64,000 bases of DNA from JBOCEF01 sp047610385 (GCA_047610385.1 JBLGAC010000012.1:22954-86953), one strand, 5' to 3'; shown: positions 40,798 through 49,568, counted from the first letter of the stretch. Translations and numbers: made by a program. The notes: generated from the sequence alone by a model not told the origin.

Positions 40798-40874
40798 GGG
40801 CGGGGCTTGGGCGGTGTCGGAGAGGGTGCCCCTCCCGCTCCCCCACCCAGGCGCGCAAAGGGCGCGCCGCGCCC
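40798..40874. repeat. GC-rich dispersed repeat copy 3
   Basis: GGGGCTTGGGCGGTGTCGGA, then a GAGGG...CCCTC palindrome and GGCGCGC-AAAG-GGCGCGCC. The first half aligns with the copy at 44221-44280. It lies between two convergent genes, so it could act as a transcription barrier. Confidence 0.65.
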
Positions 40875-40897
40875 CATCCTAGCCTTTGCGCGGGTGG

Positions 40898-42448
40898 TCA
40901 GCCGATCAGGGCGTGCCCGTCGCGGCGTGGATCGCCAATAGCTTCCACCCCGCCTTTGGGGTTGCGGCGCACCGCATGCACGCCGCCAAAGAACATGCTG
41001 TCCTGCGCCCATGCCCGCGCCTTAGGATAGGCGTTCAAAAGCGCGGCGCGATGATCGTCGCGCAGGCGGTCTTCAAAATCCACCTGCATGTCGGGGATGT
41101 CGCGTTCGCGGTCCGGGGTCTGGGATTCCACATGCAGACGCGGCGCGGCCACGGCGGATTCGAGCGTGCCCGCCCCGTCCGCCAACCGCGCCATGACCTG
41201 TGCCAGCGCCGAGCGGATGCGGTTGGACCCGCCTGACCCCAGCGCGCAGACTGTCCCGTCATCCCATTCCATCACGCTGGGCGCCATCATTGACCCCAGC
41301 CGGATGTCTGCTTGCACCGGGTGGAAGCCGCCCGGCATCAGGTCCGACTCGCCCAGCATGTTGTTCGGCATCAGCCCTGTGCCGCGCGCCACCAGCCCGC
41401 AGCCCTCACCATTCGACAGGGTCAGCGCCGCGGCATTTCCCTGCGCGTCGATCACTGAGATATGGGTGGTGCCGCGGGTCGCGGCGGGCCGCCCGGCCAG
41501 ACGCGCGCGCCACATGGTCAGGCTCTGCTCGCTCAGCAGCGTTCGGGTGCCTTCGGCCGCATTGTCGTCGACGGCGGCGTCCAGCCGCGCGCGGGCGGTC
41601 ATTTCAAAGGCGCGGGCCATTTGCGCGGGCAGGGCGTCGTGCGCGGCCAGCTCCAGCGCGAATGCGATCAGCGCGCCGCCAAGGGCAGGGGGCGGCGACA
41701 CTGAAATCTTCGCCCGCCCGCGCGTGACGCGCAGCGGCGTGCGCCAGCGCGGGGCATAGCGGCGCAGATCATCCGCGGTCAGGTGCCCTCCGTCGGCGGT
41801 CAGGGCCAGCAGCGCTTGGGCCACTTCGCCTTCGGTCATGAAACGCGCGCCTTCGCGGGCGAAGGTTTCAATCACGTCGGCAAGATCGGGGTTGGGCAGA
41901 ATCGCGCCGGGCGCAGGGGCCTTGGCCTCACCCCCAAGGAACAGCGCCTGTGCCTCAGGGCTCGCGGTATAGATCGGCAGCACGATGGCGAAAACGCTCG
42001 CCTGAAACGCCGACAGCGGCGCGCCTTTGCGTGCCAGCGCCGCTGCCGGGGCGGCCAGATCAATGAGCGGCATTCGCCCCAGCGCCTGATGCGCCGCGAT
42101 CAGCCCGGGGGCGATGCCGGGGGTTGCGATCGCTCCGGCGCCGATGTGGAACTCTTGGGCCGCCTCGCCGAAATTCGCCGATGCGGCGCGAAAATCCAGC
42201 TCATCGCGCGGCAGGGGCCGCCGCGGGGTCTGCACAAAGAAATCCAGCAGCTTGGTGCGCCCCTTCGCATCCCGCGCCATCAAGAACCCACCACCAAGCA
42301 GCGATGCCAGCACCGGTTCGGCCACGCAGGCGGTCAGCGCCCCGGCGATGCACGCGTCAACGGCGGATCCGCCCGCGCGCAACGCTTCATCCGCGGCCTC
42401 GGCAACAAGGGCATGACCGGCGGCGACGGCGTGACGGGGGCGGGACAT
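40898..42448 (-). CDS. Gamma-glutamyltransferase family protein
   Basis: 516 aa from the ATG at 42448. The precursor should self-cleave at Thr327 in RGTTHISVIDAQGN, the N-terminal nucleophile of the small subunit. GSGGSNRIRSALAQV is the family loop near the C-terminus. No clear signal peptide is visible, so it may be cytoplasmic, unlike E. coli Ggt. It would hydrolyse or transfer gamma-glutamyl groups, or act as a related acylase. A 5-oxoprolinase gene lies about 8.5 kb away and could be linked metabolically. Confidence 0.87.
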   Translation of the reverse strand: MSRPRHAVAAGHALVAEAADEALRAGGSAVDACIAGALTACVAEPVLASLLGGGFLMARDAKGRTKLLDFFVQTPRRPLPRDELDFRAASANFGEAAQEFHIGAGAIATPGIAPGLIAAHQALGRMPLIDLAAPAAALARKGAPLSAFQASVFAIVLPIYTASPEAQALFLGGEAKAPAPGAILPNPDLADVIETFAREGARFMTEGEVAQALLALTADGGHLTADDLRRYAPRWRTPLRVTRGRAKISVSPPPALGGALIAFALELAAHDALPAQMARAFEMTARARLDAAVDDNAAEGTRTLLSEQSLTMWRARLAGRPAATRGTTHISVIDAQGNAAALTLSNGEGCGLVARGTGLMPNNMLGESDLMPGGFHPVQADIRLGSMMAPSVMEWDDGTVCALGSGGSNRIRSALAQVMARLADGAGTLESAVAAPRLHVESQTPDRERDIPDMQVDFEDRLRDDHRAALLNAYPKARAWAQDSMFFGGVHAVRRNPKGGVEAIGDPRRDGHALIG

Positions 42449-42681
42449 GGGGCAGGCTCCGGGGCTTAAGGGGGGCGAGGGCATGGGTGTAGCGCAGGGT
42501 GCGCACGATGGGAACGCGGCGCATCGGGCGATCCGGTGCGGCGAGGAGGGGGGCGCTCAAGGTCCTCCCCCCCCCGCATGTGCCGTCCCACGTCATTGTG
42601 ACCGCCACGCGACAACATCGCGCCGCCCCAGATGCATGCCCGCCATTGCCCCGGTGCCCCTGCGCGGCTATTTCAAATCAC

Positions 42682-43446
42682 ATGTCAGTTTGGGAATTTG
42701 CCAACCCCGCGCGTTTCATGCGCTTGTCCGGCCGGGTCCTGCCCGTGGTTGCGACGCTCGCCGCTTTGTGCCTTGTCGGTGGCATGGGCTGGGGCTTCTT
42801 CGCCACGCCTGATGATTATCAGCAAGGCTCGACGGTCAAGATCCTGTATCTGCATGTGCCCTCGGCGCTGATGGCCATCAACATCTATGTGATGATGGGG
42901 GTCATGAGCCTGATCTGGCTGATCCGTCGCCACCATGTGTCGGCGCTGGCGGCCAAGGCCGCGGCGCCGATCGGGGCGGCGATGACGCTGATCGCGCTGA
43001 TCACTGGCGCACTGTGGGGCCAGCCCATGTGGGGCACGGCGTGGGAATGGGACCCGCGGCTGACCAGCTTTCTGATCCTGTTCCTGTTCTATGTCGGCTA
43101 CATCGCGCTGTGGGAATCGATCGACGACCCTGACGCTGCCGCCGATCTGACTGCGGTGCTGTGCCTTGTGGGGTCGGTGTTCGCCATTGTGTCCCGCTAT
43201 GCGGTGCTGTTCTGGAACCAGGGCCTGCACCAGGGCGCAACCCTGTCGCTGGACAAGGAGGAAAACATCTCAGACGTTTTCTACATCCCCTTGCTGGTCG
43301 CCATTGCCGGGTTTGTCCTGTTCTTCGTCACGCTTGTGCTGGTGCGCACCCGGACCGAAATCCGCCGCCGCCGCATCCGCGCCATCCGCCTCGCCGCTGG
43401 CGCGAACGCCGAGGCCACTGAACCCGACGAGGCTGCCCATGCCTGA
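42682..43446 (+). CDS. ccmC: Haem exporter CcmC
   Basis: 254 aa from the ATG at 42682. Six membrane helices; the haem-binding WGTAWEWDPRLTS tryptophan-rich motif lies between conserved histidines (YLHVPSALMAINIY and NQGLHQGATLS). CcmC loads haem onto CcmE for cytochrome c maturation. ccmD starts inside its 3' end. The usual ccmA and ccmB genes are not upstream; a gamma-glutamyltransferase gene in the opposite direction is. No clear ribosome site is visible. Confidence 0.95.
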   Translation: MSVWEFANPARFMRLSGRVLPVVATLAALCLVGGMGWGFFATPDDYQQGSTVKILYLHVPSALMAINIYVMMGVMSLIWLIRRHHVSALAAKAAAPIGAAMTLIALITGALWGQPMWGTAWEWDPRLTSFLILFLFYVGYIALWESIDDPDAAADLTAVLCLVGSVFAIVSRYAVLFWNQGLHQGATLSLDKEENISDVFYIPLLVAIAGFVLFFVTLVLVRTRTEIRRRRIRAIRLAAGANAEATEPDEAAHA

Positions 43447-43597
43447 GCTGGGAAAATACGCCGCCTATGTCCTTGGCTCCTACGGCGTCGGGGTGTTCAT
43501 ACTGGCGGCCGTGCTGATCATGAGCCTGCGCGCCAACGCCCGCGCGCGCCGAGAGCTGGAGGCGCTGGAGAAGCGCCATGGCCGCCGCCGCGGCTGA
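43439..43597 (+). CDS. ccmD: Haem exporter protein CcmD
   Basis: 52 aa; ATG at 43439 overlaps the ccmC stop by eight bases. MPELGKYAAYVLGSYGVGVF is a typical CcmD start, with one membrane helix (about residues 10-30) and a very basic cytoplasmic tail (ARARRELEALEKRHGRRRG). CcmD helps release holo-CcmE from CcmABC. Its size and place between ccmC and ccmG support the call. Confidence 0.9.
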   Translation: MPELGKYAAYVLGSYGVGVFILAAVLIMSLRANARARRELEALEKRHGRRRG

Positions 43598-43634
43598 TCC
43601 GACCTTTTCACGCGACCCATGCCGGAGCGACCCA

Positions 43635-44204
43635 ATGGCCAAGACCGATCCCGACGCCCCCAAGGGAAAACGCCGGCTTTCCGCGTTGCTGCCGCTGGTT
43701 CTCGCGCTTGGGTTGGGCGTGCTCTTCTACGCCATGCTGGGCCGCGATCAGGACACGTTGCCAAGCGCGCTGATCGCCAAGCCGGTTCCGCAGATGGACC
43801 TGCCCAACCTGACCGAGGGCGGCCCGGCGCTGACCACGGCAACCCTGCAGGGGCCGGGGGTCAAGATCGTGAACATCTGGGCCAGCTGGTGCGGTCCGTG
43901 CCGGGTGGAGCACCCCAAGCTGATGGAGCTGTCAGCCGCCGGGGTCCCGGTCTACGGCATCAACTACAAGGACGATCCCGAAAAGGCGCGCAAGTTCCTG
44001 CGCGATCTGGGCAATCCCTTCACCATTGTCGGCCTTGATGAAAAGGGCCGCATGGGCATCGAATGGGGCGTTTACGGCGTGCCGGAAACATTTGTGATCG
44101 ATGCCGAAGGGCGCATTGCCCACAAGCATGTCGGCCCGATCCAGAATAATGACCTGGAAACCAAGATCCTGCCTGCCATGCGCAAGGCCGGCTGGAACGG
44201 CTGA
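43635..44204 (+). CDS. ccmG: Thiol:disulfide interchange protein CcmG/DsbE
   Basis: 189 aa from the ATG at 43635 (GGAG about seven bases upstream). One N-terminal anchor (LLPLVLALGLGVLFYAML), then a periplasmic thioredoxin fold with WASWCGPCRVEHP (CxxC) and the CcmG-specific GINYKDDPEKARKFL insertion and YGVPETFVID. It reduces apocytochrome c haem-binding cysteines. It follows ccmD by 37 bp and ends the ccmCDG run (helCDX in Rhodobacter). Confidence 0.95.
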   Translation: MAKTDPDAPKGKRRLSALLPLVLALGLGVLFYAMLGRDQDTLPSALIAKPVPQMDLPNLTEGGPALTTATLQGPGVKIVNIWASWCGPCRVEHPKLMELSAAGVPVYGINYKDDPEKARKFLRDLGNPFTIVGLDEKGRMGIEWGVYGVPETFVIDAEGRIAHKHVGPIQNNDLETKILPAMRKAGWNG

Positions 44205-44220
44205 CGCTCAGCGCGGGGCC

Positions 44221-44280
44221 GCGGGGGGCTTGGCCGGGCTCGGAGGGGCGATGCCCCCCGCTCGCCCGCCCGCGGCGCGC
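44221..44280. repeat. GC-rich dispersed repeat copy 4
   Basis: GGGGGGCTTGGCCGGGCTCG, then GGAGGGGCG-AT-GCCCCCC and CTCGCCCGCCCGCGGCGCGC. The same order of modules as copy 3 at 40798. Non-coding, between ccmG and the PfkB kinase gene. Confidence 0.65.
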
Positions 44281-44413
44281 ATCGGCTGATGACGGCGTTC
44301 GCGGAGGGTGGTGCGCGGCGCGCCGGTGCCTCGCACCGGCAGTTTCGGCCCTTTCGCGGATCGGGGCGCGGCTGCATGATGGGGGCACTGCCTGCCAGCC
44401 GAAAGGGATCGCC

Positions 44414-44449
44414 ATGACCGCCCCCAACCTGCTGCGCGCCGCCCGATGA
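44414..44449 (+). other. 11-codon mini-ORF overlapping the PfkB kinase start
   Basis: MTAPNLLRAAR then TGA, with AAAGGG a few bases upstream of its ATG. Its stop overlaps the kinase ATG (ATGA), while the kinase has no good ribosome site of its own. The pattern suggests that a short leader feeds ribosomes to the kinase, or that it is the stub of a deleted gene. Confidence 0.4.
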
Positions 44450-45399
44450 CCGGCGCACGCATTCTCACCATCACGCTGAACCCGGCGCTGGACCTGTCCA
44501 CGCATACTGAGGAGGTCACGCCCGGCCCCAAGCTGCGGTGCCGCGCGCCCAAGCGCGACCCCGGCGGCGGCGGTGTGAACGTGTCGCGCGCGATCCGCTT
44601 TCTGGGGGGCGTCAGCGTTGCGCTCGCTGCATTGGGCGGTTCTACAGGCGACCAACTGCACGCGTTGCTGGAGGCTGAGGGCATTCATGCAGTGCCGCTG
44701 CCGGGCGCGGGCGACACCCGGGTATCGCTGTCAGTGACCGAGGACGCCACCGGCGCCCAGTTCCGCTTTGTGATGGCCGGGCCGATTTGGACCGATGCGC
44801 ATGCTAGCGCTGTCGCCGCCGCCGCCAGGCAGGCGATGGCACCGGGGGATCTGAGCGTGGTCAGCGGCAGTCTGCCCTCTGGCGCGCCGCACGATCTGGT
44901 CCTGTGGCTTGGGCAGGCGGCTGTTGCTGCGGGTGGGCGGGCGATCCTCGACACTTCTGGCCCCGCGCTGGCCGCGGTGGCGCAGGCGCGGGCTGGTTCC
45001 GGGCTGATCCTGCGCATTGACCGCAAGGAGGCGCAGGAGCTCGCCGCCACACCCCTGCCTGACCTGACTGCGCTGGCCGATTTCGCGCTGTCTCTGCGCG
45101 CGGACGGGGTGGCAGATATTGTGGTGATCGCCAGTGGGGCTGATGGTTCGGTCTGCGCTGCGCCGTCAGGGCGGTTTCACGCGGTTTCGCCCAGGTCTGA
45201 GGTGGTATCGGCCGTCGGCGCCGGGGACAGTTTCGTGGGGGCTTTCGCGCTGGCGCTGCACAGGGGCGATGCGGTTGACGAAGCGTTGCGCTTCGGCACC
45301 GCGGCGGCCGCTGCGGCGGTGATGACGCCGGACACGCAGTTGTGCGATGCGGCCGATGTGGCGCGGCTGCTTCCGCTCACCATACTTGGGCCGGTTTGA
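44446..45399 (+). CDS. PfkB-family hexose kinase (1-phosphofructokinase or tagatose-6-phosphate kinase type)
   Basis: 317 aa. Begins ILTITLNPALDLSTHTEEVT, the hallmark of FruK/LacC/PfkB-2-type kinases. The first signature PGGGGVNVSRAIRFLGG is at about residues 39-55, and the second, VSAVGAGDSFVGAFALAL, carries the catalytic aspartate (GAGDS). It phosphorylates a sugar phosphate, probably fructose 1- or 6-phosphate, but no sugar PTS or other sugar genes adjoin it. It probably relies on the overlapping mini-ORF for translation. Confidence 0.85.
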   Translation: MTGARILTITLNPALDLSTHTEEVTPGPKLRCRAPKRDPGGGGVNVSRAIRFLGGVSVALAALGGSTGDQLHALLEAEGIHAVPLPGAGDTRVSLSVTEDATGAQFRFVMAGPIWTDAHASAVAAAARQAMAPGDLSVVSGSLPSGAPHDLVLWLGQAAVAAGGRAILDTSGPALAAVAQARAGSGLILRIDRKEAQELAATPLPDLTALADFALSLRADGVADIVVIASGADGSVCAAPSGRFHAVSPRSEVVSAVGAGDSFVGAFALALHRGDAVDEALRFGTAAAAAAVMTPDTQLCDAADVARLLPLTILGPV

Positions 45400-45466
45400 C
45401 CGGCGCGCGGGCGCGTCGGGTGCCATGGGCGGGACCGTTGGGGGCGCGCTGCCCCCAGGTTGGGCG

Positions 45467-46039
45467 TCAGCTTTCGCTTTCGCCCTCATTCCCGTGCTTT
45501 TTCAGCAGCGGGAACTGGGTCATTACGAAGGTGAAGGTCACGATAGGGCTGCCAAAGGTTTTGAAGCCGATCCAAAAATCTGTGGACTGGGTGCGCCAGA
45601 CCACCTCGTTGATCACCGCCATCACCAGAAAAAACAGTGCCCAGCGGGCGGTGAAGATGCGCCAACCGGCTTCGGTCATCGGCACCGTCTCGCCCATCAG
45701 GTCGCGCAGATAGGACCGGCCCCGCAGAAGGCCCCAGCCAAGGCCACCCGCGAAGATCAGGTTCACGATGGTCGGCTTCATCTTGATGAAGGTCTCGTCC
45801 TGCAGCCACAGCGTCAGGCCCCCGAACACCGTGACCATGACCGCGGTGACCGCCGCCATTTTCGGCAGCTTGCGCGTGAGGCGCCACGATATGCCCAGCG
45901 TCACCAGAATCAGTGGCACGAACACTGCCGTGGCGGCGAAAATGTCGGTGCGCGTGTAGGTGATGAAGAACACCGCGAGGGGTCCCATCTCCAGTGCGAT
46001 GCGCAGGGCCGGGTGAATATGTCTGGATTCTGTTGTCAT
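45467..46039 (-). CDS. ispZ: Septation protein A / IspZ (YciB family)
   Basis: 190 aa from the ATG at 46039. Five membrane helices; LRIALEMGPLAVFFITYT and the motif KMKPTIVNLIFAGGL are typical of YciB/IspZ, with FWIGFKTFGSPIVTFTF and FPLLKKHG at the C-terminus. The family affects cell-envelope integrity and division in E. coli and Shigella. It follows speB on the minus strand across a G/C tract of 17 bases (46092-46109). Confidence 0.92.
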   Translation of the reverse strand: MTTESRHIHPALRIALEMGPLAVFFITYTRTDIFAATAVFVPLILVTLGISWRLTRKLPKMAAVTAVMVTVFGGLTLWLQDETFIKMKPTIVNLIFAGGLGWGLLRGRSYLRDLMGETVPMTEAGWRIFTARWALFFLVMAVINEVVWRTQSTDFWIGFKTFGSPIVTFTFVMTQFPLLKKHGNEGESES

Positions 46040-46116
46040 GGGCGAAGTGATAGCGCCGCGCGCGCCCGCCGTCCCCGCGCCGGTTGGACGCGGGGGGGGG
46101 GCGGGGGGGCAGCAGG

Positions 46117-47070
46117 TCAGCCCGGACGCTGGGCGTAAAGGCACAGCATCTGCAGCGCGATGGTCGCCCCGGCCAGCGCGGTGATTTCGGCCACGTCGTA
46201 GGGGGGCGACACCTCAACCACGTCCATCCCCACCACGTCGATGCCTGCCAGACCGCGCAGGATCGCCAGCGCCTGCCAGCTGCTCAGCCCACCGCAGACC
46301 GGGGTGCCGGTGCCGGGGGCAAAGGCTGGATCAAGGCAATCGATGTCAAAGGTGATGTAGCAAGGCGCATCGCCGACGCGGGACAGGATCTTGTCGATGG
46401 TGGCCTGCACGCCGCGTTCATGCACTTGATTGGCGTCCCACACCTTGATGCCCATCGTGTCATCATTGGTGGTGCGGATGCCGACCTGGATTGATGCGCT
46501 GGGGTCAATGATGCCTTCGCGCACTGCGGTGCCGAACATGGTGCCGTGATCGATCCAGTCGTTCTCGGCCTGCCATGTGTCGGTGTGCGCATCGAACTGG
46601 ATCAGCGCCAGCGGGCGGCCCAGTTTGGCGGCATGGGCGCGCAAGCTGGGATAGGTGGTGAAATGATCGCCCCCCAGCGCCAGCGGCGTGACGCCTGACC
46701 AGATGATGCGGGACATGGCGTCCTCAATATGGCCTGGCACCTGTTCGGGGTGGCCGTGGGGGATGTGGATGTCGCCCCAATCCACCACGCTCAGCTTTTC
46801 GAACGGATCAAACGGCGACGGCCACGCCCGCGACCATCCCAGCTGCGCCGATGCCGCGCGGATTGCCCGCGGTCCCAGCCGTGCGCCGGGCCGGTTGGTG
46901 ACCGCGGTGTCGAACGGCACCCCGACGACGGCCACATCCACGCCTTTCAGATCGCGCGCAAATCGGCGGCGGCAAAACGAAAGCGCCCCTGAGAACATGT
47001 TTTCATCATGCGTGACGGCATGGTTGTCCTGCGCAAGGAACGCATAATCGCGGCGGTGCTTGTCGGTCAT
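46117..47070 (-). CDS. speB: Agmatinase / ureohydrolase family enzyme
   Basis: 317 aa from the ATG at 47070. The manganese-binding residues are in TPLALGGDHFTTYP, QFDAHTDTWQ and FDIDCLDPAFAPGTGTPVCGG, the ureohydrolase signatures. GLSSWQALAILRGLAGIDVVG follows. It hydrolyses agmatine to putrescine and urea, or a related guanidino compound such as guanidinobutyrate. It diverges from a GntR regulator, beyond which is a class III aminotransferase, so the three may form an agmatine/putrescine module. Confidence 0.9.
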   Translation of the reverse strand: MTDKHRRDYAFLAQDNHAVTHDENMFSGALSFCRRRFARDLKGVDVAVVGVPFDTAVTNRPGARLGPRAIRAASAQLGWSRAWPSPFDPFEKLSVVDWGDIHIPHGHPEQVPGHIEDAMSRIIWSGVTPLALGGDHFTTYPSLRAHAAKLGRPLALIQFDAHTDTWQAENDWIDHGTMFGTAVREGIIDPSASIQVGIRTTNDDTMGIKVWDANQVHERGVQATIDKILSRVGDAPCYITFDIDCLDPAFAPGTGTPVCGGLSSWQALAILRGLAGIDVVGMDVVEVSPPYDVAEITALAGATIALQMLCLYAQRPG

Positions 47071-47103
47071 GGGTCTGGCCTCTTGATTGACAGCAGATCG
47101 ATA

Positions 47104-47113
47104 TGTGATCACA
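47104..47113. promoter_or_regulatory. Palindromic operator candidate between speB and gntR
   Basis: TGTGATCACA, a perfect ten-base palindrome 34 bp upstream of speB and 65 bp upstream of gntR. A TTGACA (-35-like) lies 13 bp to the left. A divergent regulator gene with a palindrome in the shared promoter region is a common autoregulation design. Confidence 0.5.
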
Positions 47114-47177
47114 AATGCCAGAGCATGTCGCGCCGCGCAAGCCGCACGCACCCGCCCCCAGCCCGGAAAGGACGCCC

Positions 47178-47879
47178 ATGATGCCGATCAGCACACCGCC
47201 GGCAGCCTACCCTGCGCGCATGGGGCTGGGCGACGACAATGCCGGCCCGGCCCATGACCGGGTCTACAAGCATCTGCGCAAACGCATCCTGCACGGCGAA
47301 ATGGCCCCGGGCGAATCGTTGACCCTGCGCGGTGCGGCGGCGGCGCTGGGCGTTTCAATGACCCCCGCGCGCGAAGCTGTGCGCAGGCTGGCGGCCGAAG
47401 GGGCGCTGGTCATCTCAGCCTCGGGGCGGGTGTCGACCCCGGTGCTCAGCCCCCAGCGCATTGAAGAACTGGCATCGATCCGCGCGTTGTTGGAGCCTGA
47501 GCTGGCCGCCCGCGCCATGCCGCGCGCGCATTTCAGCCTTATTGAGCGTCTCAAACGCATGGACGCTGAAATCGACGTCATGCTGCGCGGCGGCGATGCG
47601 GCGGCCTATGTGCGCGCCAATCTTGAATTTCACCGCACGCTGTATCTGCGCGCCCACGCCCCGGCGATGCTGGCGCTGGCCGAAACCGTGTGGCTGCAGA
47701 CCGGGCCTTCGATGCGCCAGCTTTACGGGCGGATCGGCATGGGCCGGGTCGCCGATTATCACCGCAAGGCGATCCAGGCGCTGGCAGCGGGGGACGAAGC
47801 GGGCCTGCGCCTCGCCATCCGCGCCGATGTGCGGCAGGGGCTGACGCTGCTCGGCTCCGAAGGGCTGGACGCGGCATGA
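47178..47879 (+). CDS. GntR family transcriptional regulator (FadR/FCD type)
   Basis: 233 aa from the ATG at 47178 (AAGGA five bases upstream); the second codon is also ATG. The winged-helix N-terminal domain has VYKHLRKRILHGEMAPGESLTLRGAAAALGVSMTPAREAVRRL, the family signature, at about residues 29-71. The C-terminal FCD domain with RANLEFHRTLYLRAHAPAMLAL carries the metal- or effector-binding histidines. The effector is unknown; gene order suggests it controls the divergent speB and possibly the downstream aminotransferase. Confidence 0.92.
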   Translation: MMPISTPPAAYPARMGLGDDNAGPAHDRVYKHLRKRILHGEMAPGESLTLRGAAAALGVSMTPAREAVRRLAAEGALVISASGRVSTPVLSPQRIEELASIRALLEPELAARAMPRAHFSLIERLKRMDAEIDVMLRGGDAAAYVRANLEFHRTLYLRAHAPAMLALAETVWLQTGPSMRQLYGRIGMGRVADYHRKAIQALAAGDEAGLRLAIRADVRQGLTLLGSEGLDAA

Positions 47880-48006
47880 CCCCGCCAAGCACCGGGGCTG
47901 AGGACCCGCGGGATCAGCGCTGGGCGCGCTGGGAGGGCCCCGGGGACGTCGCACGCGCCGCCCGTTGATCTGCCGCGCGGTCCAGGCCGGGGTCTTCGGG
48001 CCCGCC

Positions 48007-48070
48007 CGGCGCGCAGCCCGGCCAAACGGGAGACGCGGGGCGTAGCCCCTCAGCGACGGGCGGGAGCGCC
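48007..48070. repeat. GC-rich dispersed repeat copy 5
   Basis: CCGGCCAAACGGGAGACGCG...CGACGGGCGGGAGCGC. The 16-base end CGACGGGCGGGAGCGC is identical to that of the copy at 58321-58390, and both carry ACGGGAG at the other end, with a variable hairpin in between. Confidence 0.7.
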
Positions 48071-48115
48071 GCCGCCAGCCAAGCATGACGTGACCTATTT
48101 TTCGGAGCCATCCGC

Positions 48116-49519
48116 ATGAACATTCCTGTGAATCCCCGCCCCACCGCCGACTATCAGGCCATGGACGCCGCCCATCATTGGCATCCGTTCACCGACACCA
48201 AGGCGCTGAATGCCCAAGGCGCCCGCGTCATCGAAAGCGCCAAGGGCGTGTGGTTGACTGAGGCAGGGGGCAAGACCCTGATCGACGGCATGGCCGGATT
48301 GTGGTGCATGAACGTGGGCTATGGCCGCGATGAAATCGCCGACGCGGTCGCGCGCCAGCTGCGCCAGCTGCCCTATTACAACACGTTCTTTCAGTGCACC
48401 CACGCGCCGGTTGCCGAATTTTCAACCGCGCTGACGGAAATGGCCCCGGCGCATATGAACCGGGTGTTTTTCACCAACTCGGGCTCAGAGGCCAACGACA
48501 CCGCGTTCCGCATGGCGCGGACCTATTGGGACTGTGTTGGTCAGCCGAAAAAGAAGATCTTCATCGCGCGGCAGAACGGCTATCACGGGTCGACCGTGCT
48601 GGGCGCCAGCCTTGGCGGCATGGGCTTTATGCACGCGCAATCTGGCCTGCCGATCGAAGGCATTCGCCATATCGGCCAGCCCTACTGGTTCGGTGAAGGC
48701 CGCGCCACCGGCATGACAGAGGATGAATTCGGCCTCGCGCGCGCGCGGGAGCTGGAGACGATGATCGACGAGGTCGGGGAGGAAAACGTTTGCGCCTTCG
48801 TCGCCGAACCCATTCAGGGCGCTGGCGGCGTCATCATCCCGCCCGCCACCTACTGGCCTGAAATCGCGCGCATCTGCAAAGCGCGCAACATCCTGCTGGT
48901 GGCGGATGAGGTGATCTGCGGCTTCGGGCGCACCGGCAAATGGTGGGGCTGTGAAACCTATCAGTTCGAACCTGACCTGATGCCGATCGCCAAGGGCATG
49001 ACCTCAGGCTACCAGCCGATGGGCGGCGTGCTGGTCTCAGACCGTGTCGCGGGGCCGATCATCGACGAGGCTGGCGAATTTGGCCACGGGTTCACCTATT
49101 CTGGCCACCCGGCATCGTGTGCTGCGGGCCTCGAAGTGCTGCGGATCATGAAAGAAGAAAAGCTGGTGGAGCGTGTCGCTGCGACCGGTGCCCCGCAGAT
49201 GGCCCGGCTTTGGGCCGCGCTTGGTGATCATCCGCTGATCGGTGAGGCGCGGACCAAAGGCATGCTCGGCGCCTTGGAAATCGTGGCCGACAAGACCACC
49301 GGCGCGCGGTTTGCCGATGAGGTCGATGCGGGCGGGCGTTGCCGCGACCTGTGCGTGTCTGAGGCCGGGCTGGTGATGCGCGCGGTTGGCAACACGATGA
49401 TTGCTTCGCCGCCGCTGGTGATCTCCGAAGCGGAATTGGATGAGATGGCAGCGCGCGCCAAAAAGGCGCTGGATCTGCTGGCCGATCAGCTGGTGCGCGA
49501 AGGCCACCATATCGGCTGA
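48116..49519 (+). CDS. Class III aminotransferase, probable putrescine/omega-amino acid:pyruvate type
   Basis: 467 aa. A fold-type I PLP enzyme: HWHPFTDTKAL, FFTNSGSEANDTAFRMART (PLP phosphate site), ARQNGYHGSTVLGASLGG, VADEVICGFGRTGKWWG (Asp264) and the PLP lysine Lys293 in PIAKGMTSGYQPMGG. Relatives include SpuC putrescine:pyruvate aminotransferase and beta-alanine:pyruvate aminotransferases. Its position after the agmatinase-GntR pair favours putrescine as substrate; this is inference. It has its own 200-bp upstream gap with a repeat. Confidence 0.88.
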   Translation: MNIPVNPRPTADYQAMDAAHHWHPFTDTKALNAQGARVIESAKGVWLTEAGGKTLIDGMAGLWCMNVGYGRDEIADAVARQLRQLPYYNTFFQCTHAPVAEFSTALTEMAPAHMNRVFFTNSGSEANDTAFRMARTYWDCVGQPKKKIFIARQNGYHGSTVLGASLGGMGFMHAQSGLPIEGIRHIGQPYWFGEGRATGMTEDEFGLARARELETMIDEVGEENVCAFVAEPIQGAGGVIIPPATYWPEIARICKARNILLVADEVICGFGRTGKWWGCETYQFEPDLMPIAKGMTSGYQPMGGVLVSDRVAGPIIDEAGEFGHGFTYSGHPASCAAGLEVLRIMKEEKLVERVAATGAPQMARLWAALGDHPLIGEARTKGMLGALEIVADKTTGARFADEVDAGGRCRDLCVSEAGLVMRAVGNTMIASPPLVISEAELDEMAARAKKALDLLADQLVREGHHIG

Positions 49520-49568
49520 AGCGGGCCATTGCGGTCCCTCATCCTTCGGGAAAAGGGGCCGCATCTGG

